NCBI GenBank assembly: GCA_037974665.1
Contig: CM075775.1
Coordinates: forward strand, 68,310,945-68,374,944
Direction of reading: 5' to 3'
Origin: Ehretia macrophylla
Lineage: Eukaryota > Streptophyta > Magnoliopsida > Boraginales > Ehretiaceae
DNA length: 64,000 bases
Shown here: positions 1-12,393 of the stretch, piece by piece
Position numbering within the stretch: the stretch's first letter is position 1
Layout of the letters: each line of letters begins with the position of its first letter
Made by a program: the position numbers and the translations under genes
Notes under the pieces: model-generated
Database searches by the model: none
Told to the model about the DNA's origin: nothing
Seen by the model: only the letters and a program-made list of their open reading frames with translations

Positions 1-126
1 GGTTTGCGGGCCCGGCCTATAAATGAAGCGAAGTTGTCTTGCCAAATTTTTCGTGGGACTCGGTAATAGAGATTTGTTGGATAAATTATCTTGGCAACCC
101 TAACCAGGGCAAAAAAAATTGAAAAG

Positions 127-245
127 GGGGTGCAACAAGAGGACTTCCTAGGGGGTCACCCATCCTAGTACTACTCTCGCCCAAGCACGCTTAACTTCGG
201 AGTTTTGATGGGATCCGGTGTATTACTGCTGGTATGATCGCACCC
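127..245 (-). rRNA. 5S rRNA: 5S rRNA gene, minus copy 1
   Basis: 119-nt 5S gene. Box C is intact. About six differences from the array consensus, several near the 5' third of the gene (gtattactgc on the plus strand). Confidence 0.93.
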
Positions 246-803
246 GTCATGTTGAGGGCATAATTCCTATATGTGTTAACGGTTCACAGTCCCAGCCTAG
301 AGAGATGGTCCATTCAAAAGGCCCAATGGGCTTAACGACAACCCATCCGCTTCAACAACGTATCATCCTCGCAAGACGTGATATCGACACGTTGAAGGGC
401 CCTCTGATGTCCGGCGAGTCAGGTTGTCATCCTTTTAACAGCTCACGACATACGATACGGGACGGAAAAATAGAGCAAAAGAACAAAAGTGGCTTGAAAC
501 TGATGAAAACGTTCGATTTTGGGTTCAAAAAATGGGCATAGTGAGCAAGTTGGGTGCCCTCGTCATAGAGCTCTCAGAGAGCTTTGCAACGGTATGCTGT
601 GCGCCGCGTAACTCCTTACAGATCAAAAGTTATGGGCACCGGAGTGACGGAGAACTGGTCACAAACCCTACGCCCTTAGTTTGCGGGCGCGGCCTCTACG
701 TGAAGCGAAGGTGTCTTGCCCAATGTTCGGTGCGATTCGGTAATAGAGATTTGGTGGATAAAGTATCTTGGGAACCCTAACCTGTGCAAAAAATATTGAA
801 AAG

Positions 804-922
804 GGGGTGCAACACGAGGACTTCACAGGGGGTCACCCATCCTAGTACAACTCTCGCCCAAGCTCGCTTAACTTCGGAGTTCTAATGGGATCCGGTGCAT
901 TAGTGCTGGTATGATCGCACCC
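804..922 (-). rRNA. 5S rRNA: 5S rRNA gene, minus copy 2
   Basis: 119 nt. One change in box C (tacaactc on the plus strand) and one in box A (aagctcgc). Confidence 0.93.
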
Positions 923-1480
923 GTCATGTTGAGGGCACAATTCCTATATGTGTTAACGGCTCACAGTGCCAGTCTAGGGAGATGGCCCATTCAAAAGGCC
1001 CAATGGGCATAACGACAACCTATCCCCTTCAACAACGCAGCATCGTTGCAAGACGTGATATCGACACATTGTAGGGTCCACTGATGTACCGCGAGTTAGG
1101 TTGTTGTCCTTTTAACAGCTCACCACGTACGATCCGGGACAGAAAAACAGGGCAAAAGAAGAAAAGTGGACTGAAATAGATGAAAACATTTGATTTTGGG
1201 CTTCAAAAATAGGCACAGCAAGCAAGCTAGCTGCCCCGGTCGTAGAGCTCTCAGAGAGCTTTGCAACGGTATGCTGTGCGCCGCGTAACTCCTTACGGAT
1301 CAAAAGTTAAGGGTACCAGAGCGACGAAGACCTGGTCACAAACTCTACGCCCTCGGTTTGCGGGCCCGGCCTCTACGTGAAGCGAAGTTTTCTTACCCAA
1401 TGTTCTGTGGGAATCGGTAATAGACATTTGGTGGATAAAGTATCTTGGCAACCATAAGCTGGGCAAAAAAAATTGAAAAA

Positions 1481-1599
1481 GGGTTACAACACGAGTACTT
1501 CCCAGGGGGTCACCCATCCTACTACTACTCTCGCCCAAGCACGCTTAAATTCGGAGTTCTGATGGGATCCGGTGCATTAGTACTGGTATGATCGCACCC
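1481..1599 (-). rRNA. 5S rRNA: 5S rRNA gene, minus copy 3
   Basis: 119 nt. The 3' terminal stem is altered (gggttacaac on the plus strand), box C has one change and box A one change. Confidence 0.91.
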
Positions 1600-2157
1600 G
1601 TCATGTCGAGGGCACAATTCCTATATGTGTTAACGGTTCACAGTGCCAGCTTAGAGAGATTGCCCAGTCAAAAGGCCCAATGGGCTTAACGACAACCCAT
1701 CCGCTTTAACAACGCAGCATCCTCGCAAGACGTGATATCGAAACGTTATAGGGCCCTCTGATGTACCGTGAGTCAGATTGTCATCATTTTAACAGCTCAC
1801 GACGTACGATCCGGGACGGAAAAACAGGGCAAAATAAGAAAAGTGGACTGAAATTAATGAAAACATTCAATTTTTGGCTCCAAAAATGGGCACAGCGAGC
1901 AAGCTCGCTGCCCCCGTCGTAGAGCTCTCAGAGAGCTTTGCAACGGTATGTTGTGCGCCGCGTAACTCCTTACAGATCAAAAGTCGTGGGCAACGGAGCG
2001 ACGGAGACCTGGTCATAAACCCTACTCCCTCGGTTTGCTTGCCCGGCCTCTACGTCAATCAAAGTTGTCTTGCCCAATGTTCCGTGGTATTGGGTAATAG
2101 AGATTTGGTGGATAAAGTATCTTGGCAACCCTAACCAAGGCAAAAAAAATTGAAAAG

Positions 2158-2276
2158 GGGGTGCAACACGAGGACTTCCTAGGGGGTCACCCATCCTAGT
2201 ACTACTCTTGCCCAAGTGCGCTTAACTTCGGAGTTCTGATGGAATCCGTTGCGTTACTGCTGGTATGATCGCACCC
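2158..2276 (-). rRNA. 5S rRNA: 5S rRNA gene, minus copy 4
   Basis: 119 nt. Box C is intact, but the intermediate element and box A are altered (cttgcccaagtgcgc), and the 5' half has further changes. Confidence 0.92.
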
Positions 2277-2834
2277 GTCATGTTGAGGGCACAATTCTTA
2301 TATGTGTTAACGGTTCATAGTGCCAGCCTAGAGAGATGGCCCATTGAAAAGGCCCAATAGGCTTAACGACAACCCATCCACTTCAACAACGCAGCATCCT
2401 CGCTAGACGTGATATCGACACGTCGTAGGGCCCTCTAATGTACCGCAAGTCAGGTTGTCGTCCTTTTAACAGCTCACGACATACGATCCAGGACTGCAAA
2501 ATAGGGCAAAAGAAGAAAAGTAGCCTGAAGTTGATGAAAACATTCAATTTTGGGCTCGAATAACGGGCACATCGAGCATGCTGGTTGTCCCTGTCGTAGA
2601 GCTCTTAAAGAGCTTTGCAACGGTATGCTGTGCGCCGCGTAACTCCTTACAGATCAAAAGTTATGAGCACCGTAGCGATGGAGACCTGGTCACAAACCCT
2701 ACGCTCTCGGTTTGCGGGCCCGGCCTCTACGTGAAGCGAAGTTGTCTTGCCCAATGTTTCGTGGGATTCGTTAATAAAGATTTGGTGGATAAAGTATCTT
2801 GGCAACCCAAACCAGAGCAAAAAAAATTGACAAG

Positions 2835-2953
2835 GGGGTGCAACACGAGGACTTCCGAGGGGGTCACCCATCCTAGTACTACTCTCGCCCAAGCTCGCTT
2901 AACTTCGGAGTTCTGATGGGCTCCGGTGCATTAGTGCTGGTATGATCGCACCC
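2835..2953 (-). rRNA. 5S rRNA: 5S rRNA gene, minus copy 5
   Basis: 119 nt. Box C is intact. Changes at aagctcgc (box A) and gggctccgg, the latter shared with copy 10. Confidence 0.93.
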
Positions 2954-3510
2954 GTCATGTTGAGGGCACAATTCCTATATGTGTTAACAGTTCACAGTGC
3001 CAGCCTAGAGGGATGGCCCATTCAAAAGGCCCAATGGGCTTAATGACAACCCATCCACTTCAACAACGCAGCATCCTCGCAAGACGTGATATAGACAAGT
3101 TGTAGGGCCCTCTGATGTCCCGCGAGTTAGGTTGTCATCCTTTTAACAGCTCACGACGTACGATTCGGGATGGAAAAATAGAGCAAAAGAACAAAAGTGG
3201 CAAGAAATTGAAGAAAACATTCAATTTTGGGCTCCAAAAATGGCCACAGCGAGCAAGCTGGCTGCCCCCGTCTTAGAGCTCCCAGAAAGCTTTACAACGG
3301 TATGCTGTGCACCGCGTAACTCCTTATGGATCAAAAGTTATGGCCACCTGAGGGACGGAGACCTGTCACAAACCCTACGCCCTCGGTTTGCGGGCCTGGC
3401 CTCTACGTCAAGCGAAGTTGTCTTGCCCAATGTTCTGTGGGATTCGGTTATAGAGATTTGGTAGATAAAGTATCTTGGCAACCCTAACTAGGGAAAAAAA
3501 AATTGAAAAG

Positions 3511-3629
3511 GGGGTGCAACACGAGGACTTCGCAGGGGGTAACCCATCCTAGTATTACTCTCGCCTAAGCACGCTGAACTTCGGAATTCTGATGGGATCC
3601 GGTGCATTGGTGCTGGTATGATCATACCC
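3511..3629 (-). rRNA. 5S rRNA: 5S rRNA gene, minus copy 6 (type a)
   Basis: 119 nt. Carries a distinctive set of variants (tagtattactc, cgcctaag, ctgaacttcgg, gcattggtg) shared with copies 8 and 11. Box C has two changes. Confidence 0.92.
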
Positions 3630-4187
3630 GTCAGGTTGAGGGCACAATTCCTATATGTGTTAACGGTTCACAGTGCCAGCCTAGAGAGATGGCCCGTTCA
3701 AAAGGCCCAATGGGCTTAACGACAACCCATCATCTTCAACAACGCAGCATCCTCGCAAGACGTGATATCGACACATTGTCGGGCACTCTGATGTACCGCG
3801 AGTCAAGTTGTCGTCCTTTTAACAGCTCACGACGTACGATCCAGGATGAAAAAGCAGGGCAAAAGAAGAAAAGTGTCCTGAAACTGATGAAAACGTTCGA
3901 TTTTGGGCTCCAAAAAGGGGCACAGCAAGCAAGCTCCCTGCCTCCGTCATAGAGCTCTCAGAGAGCTTTGGAACGGTATGTTGTGCACCGCGTAACTGCT
4001 TACGGGTCAAAAGTTAAGGGCACCGGAGTGACAGAGACATGGTCACAAACCCTACGACCTCGGTTTGCGGGCCCGGCCTCTACGTGAAGCGAAGTTGTCT
4101 TGCCCAATGTTCCGTGGGATTCAGTAATAGAGATTTGGTGGATAAAGTATCTTGGCAACCCAAACCAGATCAAAAAAAATTGACAAG

Positions 4188-4306
4188 GGGGTGCAACACG
4201 AGGACTTTCTAGGGGGTCACCCATCCTAGTACTACTCTCGCCCAAGCTCGCTTAACTTCGGAGTTCTGATGGGATTCGGTGCATTAGTGCTGGTATGATC
4301 GCACCC
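4188..4306 (-). rRNA. 5S rRNA: 5S rRNA gene, minus copy 7 (type b)
   Basis: 119 nt. Box C is intact. The variant aagctcgc is shared with copy 10, and the surrounding spacer is nearly identical to that of copies 10 and 13. Confidence 0.93.
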
Positions 4307-4862
4307 GACATGTTGAGGGCACAATTCCTATATGTGTTAACAGTTCACAGTGCCAGCCTAGAGGGATGGCCCATTCAAAAGGCCCAATGGGCTTAATGAC
4401 AACCCATCCACTTCAACAACGCAGCATCCTCGCAAGACGTGATATAGACAAGTTGTAGGGCCCTCTGATGTCCCGCGAGTTAGGTTGTCATCCTTTTAAC
4501 AGCTCACGACGTACGATTCGGGATGGAAAAATAGAGCAAAAGAACAAAAGTGGCCAGAAATTGAAGAAAACATTCAATTTTGGGCTCCAAAAATGGCCAC
4601 AGCGAGCAAGCTGGCTGCCCCCGTCTTAGAGCTCCCAGAAAGCTTTACAACGGTATGCTGTGCACCGCGTAACTCCTTATGGATCAAAAGTTATGGCCAC
4701 CTGAGGGACGGAGACCTGTCACAAACCCTACGCCCTCGGTTTGCGGGTCCGGTCTCTACGTCAAGCGAAGTTGTCTTGCCCAATGTTCTGTGGGATTCGG
4801 TTATAGAGATTTGGTGGATAAAGTATCTTGGCAACCCTAACCAGGGAAAAAAAATTGAAAAG

Positions 4863-4981
4863 GGGGTGCAACACGAGGACTTCGCAGGGGGTAACCCATC
4901 CTAGTATTACTCTCGCCTAAGCACGCTGAACTTCGGAATTCTGATGGGATCCGGTGCATTGGTGCTGGTATGATCATACCC
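4863..4981 (-). rRNA. 5S rRNA: 5S rRNA gene, minus copy 8 (type a)
   Basis: 119 nt. Same variant set as copy 6, so the two are recent duplicates. Box C has two changes. Confidence 0.92.
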
Positions 4982-5539
4982 GTCAGGTTGAGGGCACAAT
5001 TCCTATATGTGTTAACGGTTCACAGTGCTAGCCTAGAGAGATGGACCATTCAAAAGGCCCAATGGGCTTAACGACAACCCATCCGCTTCAACAACGCAGC
5101 ATCCTCGCAAGACGTGATATCGACACATTGTAGAGCTCTCTGATGTACCGCGAGTCAGGTTGTCATCCTTTTAATAGCTCACGACTTACGATCCGGGATG
5201 AAAAAACAGGGCAAAAGAAGAAAAATGGCCTGAAACTGATGAAAACGTTTGATTTTGGGCTCCAAAAACGGGCACAACGAGAAATCTAGCTGCCCCCGTC
5301 GTAGAGCACTCAGAGAGATTTGCAACGTTATGTTGTGCGCCGCGTAACTCCTTACGGATGTAAAGTTAGGGGCACTAGAGCGACAGAGACCTGGTCACAA
5401 ACCCAACGCCCTCGGTTTGCGGGCCCGGCCTCTACGTGAAGCGAAGTTGTCTTGCCCAATGTTCCGTCGGATTCTGTTATAGAGATTTGGTCGATAAAGT
5501 ATCTTGACAACCCTAACCAGGGCAAAAAAAATTGAAAAG

Positions 5540-5658
5540 GGGTTGCAACACGAGGACTTCCTAGGGGGTCACCCATCCTAGTACTACTCTCGCCCTAACT
5601 CGCTTAACTTCGGAGTTCTGAGGGGATCCGGTGCAATAGTGTTGGTATGATAGCACCC
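5540..5658 (-). rRNA. 5S rRNA: 5S rRNA gene, minus copy 9 (type c)
   Basis: 119 nt. Variants cgccctaactcgc, gcaatagtgttgg and gatagcacc are shared with copy 12. Box C is intact, while the intermediate element and box A are altered. Confidence 0.92.
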
Positions 5659-6216
5659 ATCATGTTGAGGGCACAATTCCTATATGTGTTAACGGTTCAC
5701 AGTGCCAGCCTAGAGAGATGGCCCGTTCAAAAGGCCCAATGGGCTTAACGACAACCCATCATCTTCAACAACGCAGCATCCTCGCAAGACGTGATATCGA
5801 CACATTGTCGGGCCCTCTGATGTACCGTGAGTCAAGTTGTCGTCCTTTTAACAGCTCACGACGTACGATCCAGGACGAAAAAGCAGGGCAAAAGAAGAAA
5901 AGTGTCCTGAAACTGATGAAAACGTTCGATTTTGGGCTCCAAAAAGGGGCACAGCAAGCAAGCTCCCTGCCTCCGTCATAGAGCTCTCAGAGAGCTTTGG
6001 AACGGTATGTTGTGCACCGCGTAACTGCTTACGGGTCAAAAGTTAAGGGCACCGGAGCGACAGAGACCTGTTCACAAACCCTACGCCCTCGGTTTGCGGG
6101 ACCGGCCTCTACGTGAAGCGAAGTTGTCTTGCCCAATGTTCCGTGGGATTCAGTAATAGAGATTTGGTGGATAAAGTATCTTGGCAACCCAAACCAGAGC
6201 AAAAAAAATTGACAAG

Positions 6217-6335
6217 GGGGTGCAACACGAGGACTTTCTAGGGGGTCACCCATCCTAGTACTACTCTCGCCCAAGCTCGCTTAACTTCGGAGTTCTGATG
6301 GGCTCCGGTGCATTAGTGCTGGTATGATCGCACCT
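6217..6335 (-). rRNA. 5S rRNA: 5S rRNA gene, minus copy 10 (type b)
   Basis: 119 nt. Box C is intact. Changes at aagctcgc, gggctccgg and the 5' terminal nucleotide (gcacct). Confidence 0.92.
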
Positions 6336-6892
6336 GTCATGTTGAGGGCACAATTCCTATATGTGTTAACAGTTCACAGTGCCAGCCTAGAGGGATGGCC
6401 CATTCAAAAGGCCCAATGGGCTTAATGACAACCCATCCACTTCAACAACGCAGCATCCTCGCAAGACATGATATAGACAAGTTGTAGGGCCCTCTGATGT
6501 CCCGCGAGTTAGGTTGTCATCCTTTTAACAGCTCACGACGTACGATTCGGGATGGAAAAATAGAGCAAAAGAACAAAAGTGGCTAGAAATTAAAGAAACC
6601 ATTCAATTTTGGGCTCCAAAAATGGCCACAGCGAGCAAGCTGGCTGCCCCCGTCTTAGAGCTCTCAGAAAGCTTTGCAACGGTATGCTGTGCACCGCGTA
6701 ACTCCTTATGGATCAAAAGTTATGGCCACCGGAGGGACGGAAACCTGTCACAAACCCTACGCCCTCGGTTTGCGGGCCCGGCCTCTACGTCAAGCGAAGT
6801 TGTCTTGCCCAATGTTCTATGGGATTCGGTAATAGAGATTTGGTGGATAAAGTATCTTGGCAACCCTAACCAGGGAAAAAAAAATTGAAAAG

Positions 6893-7011
6893 GGGGTGCA
6901 ACACGAGGACTTCGCAGGGGGTAACCCATCCTAGTATTACTCTCGCCTAAGCACGGTGAACTTCGGAATTTTGATGGGATCCGGTGCATTGGTGCTGGTA
7001 TGATCGTATCC
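6893..7011 (-). rRNA. 5S rRNA: 5S rRNA gene, minus copy 11 (type a)
   Basis: 119 nt. Type a variants of copies 6 and 8 plus further changes (cacggtgaac, attttgatg, gatcgtatcc). Confidence 0.91.
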
Positions 7012-7569
7012 GTCAGGTTGAGGGTACAATTCCTATATGTGTTAACGGTTCACAGTGCTAGCCTAGAGAGATGGACCATTCAAAAGGCCCAATGGGCTTA
7101 ACGACAACCCATCCTCTTCAACAATGCAGCATCCTCGCAAGACGTGATATCGACACGTTGTAGAGCTCTCTGATGTACCGCAAGTCAGGTTGTCATCCTT
7201 TTAATAGCTCACGACTTACGATCCGGGATGAAAAAACAGGGCAAAAGAAGAAAAATGGCCTGAAACTGATGAAAATGTTTGATTTTGGGCTCCAAAAACG
7301 GGCACAACGAGAAAGCTAGCTGCCCCCGTCGTAGAGCACTCAGAGAGATTTGCAACGTTATGCTGTGCGCCGTGTAACTCCTTACGGATGTAAAGTTATG
7401 GGCACTAGAGCGACAGAGACCTAGTCACAAACCCAACGCCCTCGGTTTACGGGCCTGGCCTCTACGTGAAGCGAAGTTGTCTTGGCCAATGTTTCGTCAG
7501 ATTCTGTTATAGAGATTTGGTCGATAAAGTATCTTGACAACCTTAACCAGGGCAAAAAAAATTGAAAAG

Positions 7570-7688
7570 GGGTTGCAACACGAGGACTTCCCAGGGGGTC
7601 ACCCATCCTAGTACTACTCTCGCCCTAACTCGCTTAACTTCGGACTTCTGAGAGGATCCGGTGCAATAGTGTTGGTATGATAGCACCC
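7570..7688 (-). rRNA. 5S rRNA: 5S rRNA gene, minus copy 12 (type c)
   Basis: 119 nt. Same variant set as copy 9 with two extra changes (cggacttctgagagg). Box C is intact. Confidence 0.92.
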
Positions 7689-8245
7689 GTCATGTTGAGG
7701 GCACAATTCCTATATGTGTTAACGGTTCACAGTGCCAGCCTAGAGAGATGGCCCGTTCAAAAGGCCCAATGGGCTTAACGACAACCCTTCATCTTCAACA
7801 ACGCAGCATCCTCGCAAGACGTGATATCGACACGTTGTCGGGCCCTCTGATGTACCGCGAGTCAAGTTGTCATCCTTTTAACAGCTCACGACGTACGATC
7901 CAGGACGAAAAAGCAGGGCAAAAGAAGAAAAGTGTCCTGAAACTGATGAAAACGTTCGATTTTGGGCTCCAAAAAGGGGCACAGCAAGCAAGCTCCCTGC
8001 CTCAGTCATAGAGCTCTCAGAGAGCTTTGGAACGGTATGTTGTGCACCGCGTAACTCCTTACGGATCAAAAGTTAAGGGCAACGGAGCGACAGAGACCTG
8101 GTCACAAACCCTACGCCCTCGGTTTGCGGGCCCGGCCTCTACGTGAAGCGAAGTTGTCGTGCCCCATGTTCCGTGGGATTAAGTAATAGAGATTTGGTGG
8201 ATAAAGTATCTTGGCAACCCTAACCAGGGCAAAAAAAATTGAAAA

Positions 8246-8364
8246 GGGGTGCAACACGAGGACTTTCTAGGGGGTCAACCATCCTAGTACTACTCTCGTC
8301 CAAGCACGCTTAACTTCGGAGTTCTGATGGGATCCGGTGCATTAGTGCTGGTATGATCGCACCC
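8246..8364 (-). rRNA. 5S rRNA: 5S rRNA gene, minus copy 13 (type b unit)
   Basis: 119 nt. One change in box C (tcaaccatcc) and one in the intermediate element (ctcgtccaag); otherwise close to consensus. Confidence 0.93.
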
Positions 8365-8891
8365 GTCTGGTTGAGGGCACAATTCCTATATGTGTTAACG
8401 GTTCACAGTGCTAGCCTAGGGAGATGGCCCATTCAAAAGGCCCAATGGGCTTAACGACAACCCATCCGCTTCAACAACGCAGCATCCTCGCAAGATGAGA
8501 TATCGACACGTTGTAGGGCACTCTGATGTACCGCGAGTCAAGTTGTCGTTCTTTTAACAGCCCACGACGTAAGATCCGGGATGGAAAAACAGGGTCAAAG
8601 AAGAAAAGTGGCCTGAAACTGATGAAAACGTTCGATATTGGGCTCCAAAAACGGGCGCAGCGAGGAAGTTAGCTGCCCCCGTCGTAGAGCTCTCAGAGAG
8701 ATTTGCAACGTTATGCTGTGCGCCGCGTAACTCCTTACGGATCAAAAGTTATGGGCACCGGAGCGACGGAGACCTGGTCACAAACCCTACGCCCTCGGTT
8801 TGCGGGCCCGGCCTCTACGTGAAGCGAAGTTGTCTTGCCCAATGTTCTATGGGATTCGGTAACCCTAACCAGGGCAAAAAAAATTGAAATG

Positions 8892-9010
8892 GGGGTGCAA
8901 CACGAGGACTTCCCTGGGGGTCACCCATCCTAGTACTACTCTCGCACAAGCACGCTTAACTTCGGAGTTCTGAGGGGATCCGGTGCATTAGTGCTAGTAT
9001 GATCGAACCC
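8892..9010 (-). rRNA. 5S rRNA: 5S rRNA gene, minus copy 14
   Basis: 119 nt. Box C is intact. The spacer on its 3' side (8365-8891 region) has lost about 31 bp, so it lies only 646 bp from copy 13. Changes include ctcgcacaag and gatcgaaccc. Confidence 0.92.
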
Positions 9011-9568
9011 GTCATGTTGAGGGCACAATTCCTATATCTGTTAACGGTTCGTAGTGCCAGCCTAGAGAGATGTCCCGTTCAAAAGGCCCAATGGGCTTAA
9101 CGACAACCCATCATCTTCAACAACGCAGCATCCTCGCTAGACGTGATATCGACACTTTGTCGGGGCCTCTGATGAACAGCGGGTCAGGTTGTCGTCCTTT
9201 TAACAACTCACGACGTATGATCCGGGATGGAAAAACAGGGCAAAAGAAGAAAAGTGGCCTGAAACTAATGAAAATGTTCGATTTTTGGCTCCAAAAATGG
9301 GCACAGCAAGCTCGCTCGCTACCCCAGTCGTAGAGCTCTCAGAGAGCTTTGAAACGGTATGTTGTGCGCTGCGTAACTCCTTACGGATCAAAAGTTATGG
9401 GCACCGGAGCGACGGAGACTTGGTCACAAACCCTACGCCCTCGGTTTGCGGGCCCGGCCACTACGTGAAGCGAAGTTGTCTATCCTAATGCTCCTTGGGA
9501 TTCGGTAATAGAGATTTGGTGGACAAAGTATCTTGGCAACGCTAACCAGGCCAAAAAAAATTGAAAAG

Positions 9569-9687
9569 GGGGTGCAACAAGAGGACTTCCCAGGGGGTCA
9601 CCCATCCTAGTACTACTCTCGCCCAAGCACGCTTAACTTCGGAGTTCGGATGGGATTCGGTGCATTAGTGCTGGTATGATCGCACCC
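9569..9687 (-). rRNA. 5S rRNA: 5S rRNA gene, minus copy 15
   Basis: 119 nt. Boxes A and C are intact; three changes (caagagg, ttcggatggg, gattcgg). One of the better preserved copies. Confidence 0.94.
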
Positions 9688-10245
9688 ATCATGTTGTGGG
9701 CACAATTCCTATATGTGTTAACAGTTCACAGTGCCAACCTAGGGAGATGGCCCATTCAAATGGCCCAATGGTCTTAACGACAACCCATCCGCTTCAACAA
9801 TGCAACATCCTCGCAGGATGTGATATCGACACATTGTAGGGCCCTCTGATGTACCGCGAGTCAGGTTGTCATCCTTTAAACAGCTCACGACGTACGATCC
9901 GGGACAGAAAAATAGGGCAAAAGAAGAAAAATGGCCTGAAACTGATGAAAATGTTCGATTTTGGGCACCAAAAATGGGCACAACGAGCAAGCTGGCTGCC
10001 CCCATCGTAGAGCTCTCAGAGAGCTTTGCAACGTTATGTTGTACGCCGCGTAACTCCTTACGGATCAAAAGTTATGGGCATTGGAGCGACGGAGACCTGG
10101 TCACAAACCCTACGCCCTCGTTTTGCGGGCCCAGCCTCTACGTGAAGTGAAGTTGTCCTGCCCAATGTTCCGTGGGATTTGGTAATAGAGATTTGGTGGA
10201 TAAAGTATCTTGGCAACCCTAACCAGGGCAAAAAAAATTGAAAAG

Positions 10246-10364
10246 GGGGTACAACACGAGGACTTCCCAGGGAGTCACCCATCCTAGTACTACTCTCGCC
10301 CAAGCACGCTTAACTTCGGAGTTCTAATGGGATCCGGTGCATTAGTGCTGGTATGATCGCACCC
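10246..10364 (-). rRNA. 5S rRNA: 5S rRNA gene, minus copy 16
   Basis: 119 nt. Boxes A and C are intact; about three changes (gtacaac, ggagtcac, tctaatggg). Confidence 0.94.
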
Positions 10365-10922
10365 GTCATGTTGAGGGCACAATTCCTATATGTGTTAACG
10401 GTTCATAGTGCCAGCCTAGAGAGATGGCCCATTCAAAAGGCCCAATAGGCTTAATTATAACCCATCTGCTTCATCAACGCAGCATCCTCGCAAGACGTGA
10501 TATCGACAAGTTGTAGGGCCCTATGATGTACCGCAAGTCGGGTTGTCATCCTTTTAACAGCTCACGACGTACGATCCGGGACGAAAAAATAGGGTAAAAG
10601 AAGAAAAGTGGCCTGAGACTGATGAAAACGTTTGATTTTGGGCTCCAAAAAGGGGCACAGCGAGCAAGCTAGCAGTCCCCATCGTAGAGCTCTCAGAGAG
10701 CTATGCAACGGTATGTTGTGCGCCGCATAACTCCTTACGGATCAAAAGTTATGGGCACCGGAGCGATGGAGACCTGGTCACAAACCCTACGCCCCCGGTT
10801 TGCGGGCCCGACAACTACGTGAAGCGAAGTTGTCTTGCCCAATGTTCAGTGGGATTCGGTAATAGAGATTTGGTGGTCAAAGTATCTTGGCAACCATAAC
10901 TAGGGCAAAAAAAATTGAAAAG

Positions 10923-11041
10923 GGGGTGCAACACGAGGACTTCCCAAGGGGTCACCCATCCTAGTACTACTCTCGCCCAAGCACGCTTAGCTTCAGAAAT
11001 CTGATGGGATCCGGAGCATTAGTGCTGGTATGATTGCACCC
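10923..11041 (-). rRNA. 5S rRNA: 5S rRNA gene, minus copy 17
   Basis: 119 nt. Box C is intact. Box A and its flank are changed (cttagcttcagaaatc), as is the 5' end (gattgcacc). Confidence 0.92.
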
Positions 11042-11598
11042 GTCATATTGAGGGCACAATTCCAATATGTGTTAACAGTTCACAGTGCCAGCCTAGAGAG
11101 ATGGCCCATTCAAAAGTCTCAATGGGCTTAACGACAACCATCCACTTCAACAACGCATCATCCTCGAAAGACGTGATATCGACACGTTGTAGAGCCCTCT
11201 GATGTACAGCGAGTCAGGTTGTCATCCTTTTAACAACTCACGACGTACGATCAGAGACGAAAAAATATGGTAAAAGAAGAAAAGTGGCCTAAGACTAATG
11301 AAAACGTTTGATTTTGGGCTCCAAAAAGGGGCACAGCGAGCAAGCTAGCTGCCCCCGTCGTAGAGCTCTCAGCGAGTTTTGCAATGGTATGTTGTGCGCC
11401 GCGTAACTCCTTACGGATCAAAAGTTATGGGCACCGGAGCGACGGAGACCTGGTCACAAACCCTACGCCCTCAGTTTGCGGGCCCGGCAACTACGTGAAG
11501 CGAAGTTGTCTTGCCCAATGTTCCGTGGGATTCGGTAATAGAGATTTGGTGGAAAAAGTATCTTGGAAACCCTAACTAGGGCAAAAAAAATTGAAAAG

Positions 11599-11717
11599 GG
11601 GGTGCAACACGAGGACTTCCCAAGGGGTCACCCATCCTAGTACTACTCTAGCCCAAGCACGCTTAACTCTGGAGTTCTGACGGGATTCGGAGCATTAGTG
11701 CTGGTATGATCGCACCC
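11599..11717 (-). rRNA. 5S rRNA: 5S rRNA gene, minus copy 18
   Basis: 119 nt. Box C is intact; the intermediate element (ctctagccc) and the region next to box A (actctggag, gacgggattcgg) are altered. Confidence 0.92.
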
Positions 11718-12274
11718 GTCATGTTGAGGGCATAATTCCTATATGTGTTAACGGTTCACAGTGTCAACCTAGAGGGATGGCCCATTCAGAAGGCTCATTG
11801 GGCTTAACGACAACCCATCCGCTTCAACAACGCAGCATCCTCGCTAGACGTGATATCGACACATTGTGGGGCCCTTTGATGTCTCGCGAGTCAGGTTGCC
11901 GTCCTTTTAACTGCTCACGACGTACGATCCGGGACTGAAAAATAAGGCAAAAGAAGAAAAGTGGCATAAAACTGATGAAAATGTTCGATTTTGGGCTCTA
12001 AAAATGGACACAACGATCAAGCTTGCTGCCTTGTCGTAGAGCTCTCAGAGAGCTTTGCAATGGTATGCTGTGCGCCGTGTAACTCCTTACGGATCAAAAG
12101 TTATGGGCACCGAAGCGACGGAGACCTGGTCATAAACACTACGCCCTCTGTATGCGGGCCCAGCCTCTACGTGAAGTGAAGTTGTCTTGCCCAATGTTTC
12201 GTGGGATTCGGTAAAAGAGATTTGGTGGATAAAGTATCTTGGCAACCCTAACCAAGGCAAAAAAAATTGAAAAG

Positions 12275-12393
12275 GGGTTGCAAGACGAGGACTTCCCAAG
12301 GGGTGACCCATCCTAGTACTACTCTCACCCAAGCACGCTTAACTTCGGAGTTCTTATGGGATCCGGTGCATTAGTGCTAGTATGATCGCACCC
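12275..12393 (-). rRNA. 5S rRNA: 5S rRNA gene, minus copy 19
   Basis: 119 nt. Changes at the 3' stem (ttgcaagacg), the box C edge (gtgaccc) and the intermediate element (ctctcaccc). Confidence 0.92.

Noticed and set aside
3819..4010. Recurring 63-residue open frame (MIRKELRGAQHTVAKL...) and 82-residue frames on the opposite strand in the spacer.
   Set aside because: Overlapping frames on both strands of the same homogenised repeat, often broken by stops or deletions in other units; no resemblance to a known protein.
6029..6274. Recurring 81-residue open frame (MGESSTRMGDPLGSPRV...) overlapping the 5S gene and downstream spacer, seen in many units in both blocks.
   Set aside because: It starts inside the 5S gene and recurs only because the DNA is repeated; frames open and close freely between units. 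No codon-level constraint is apparent.
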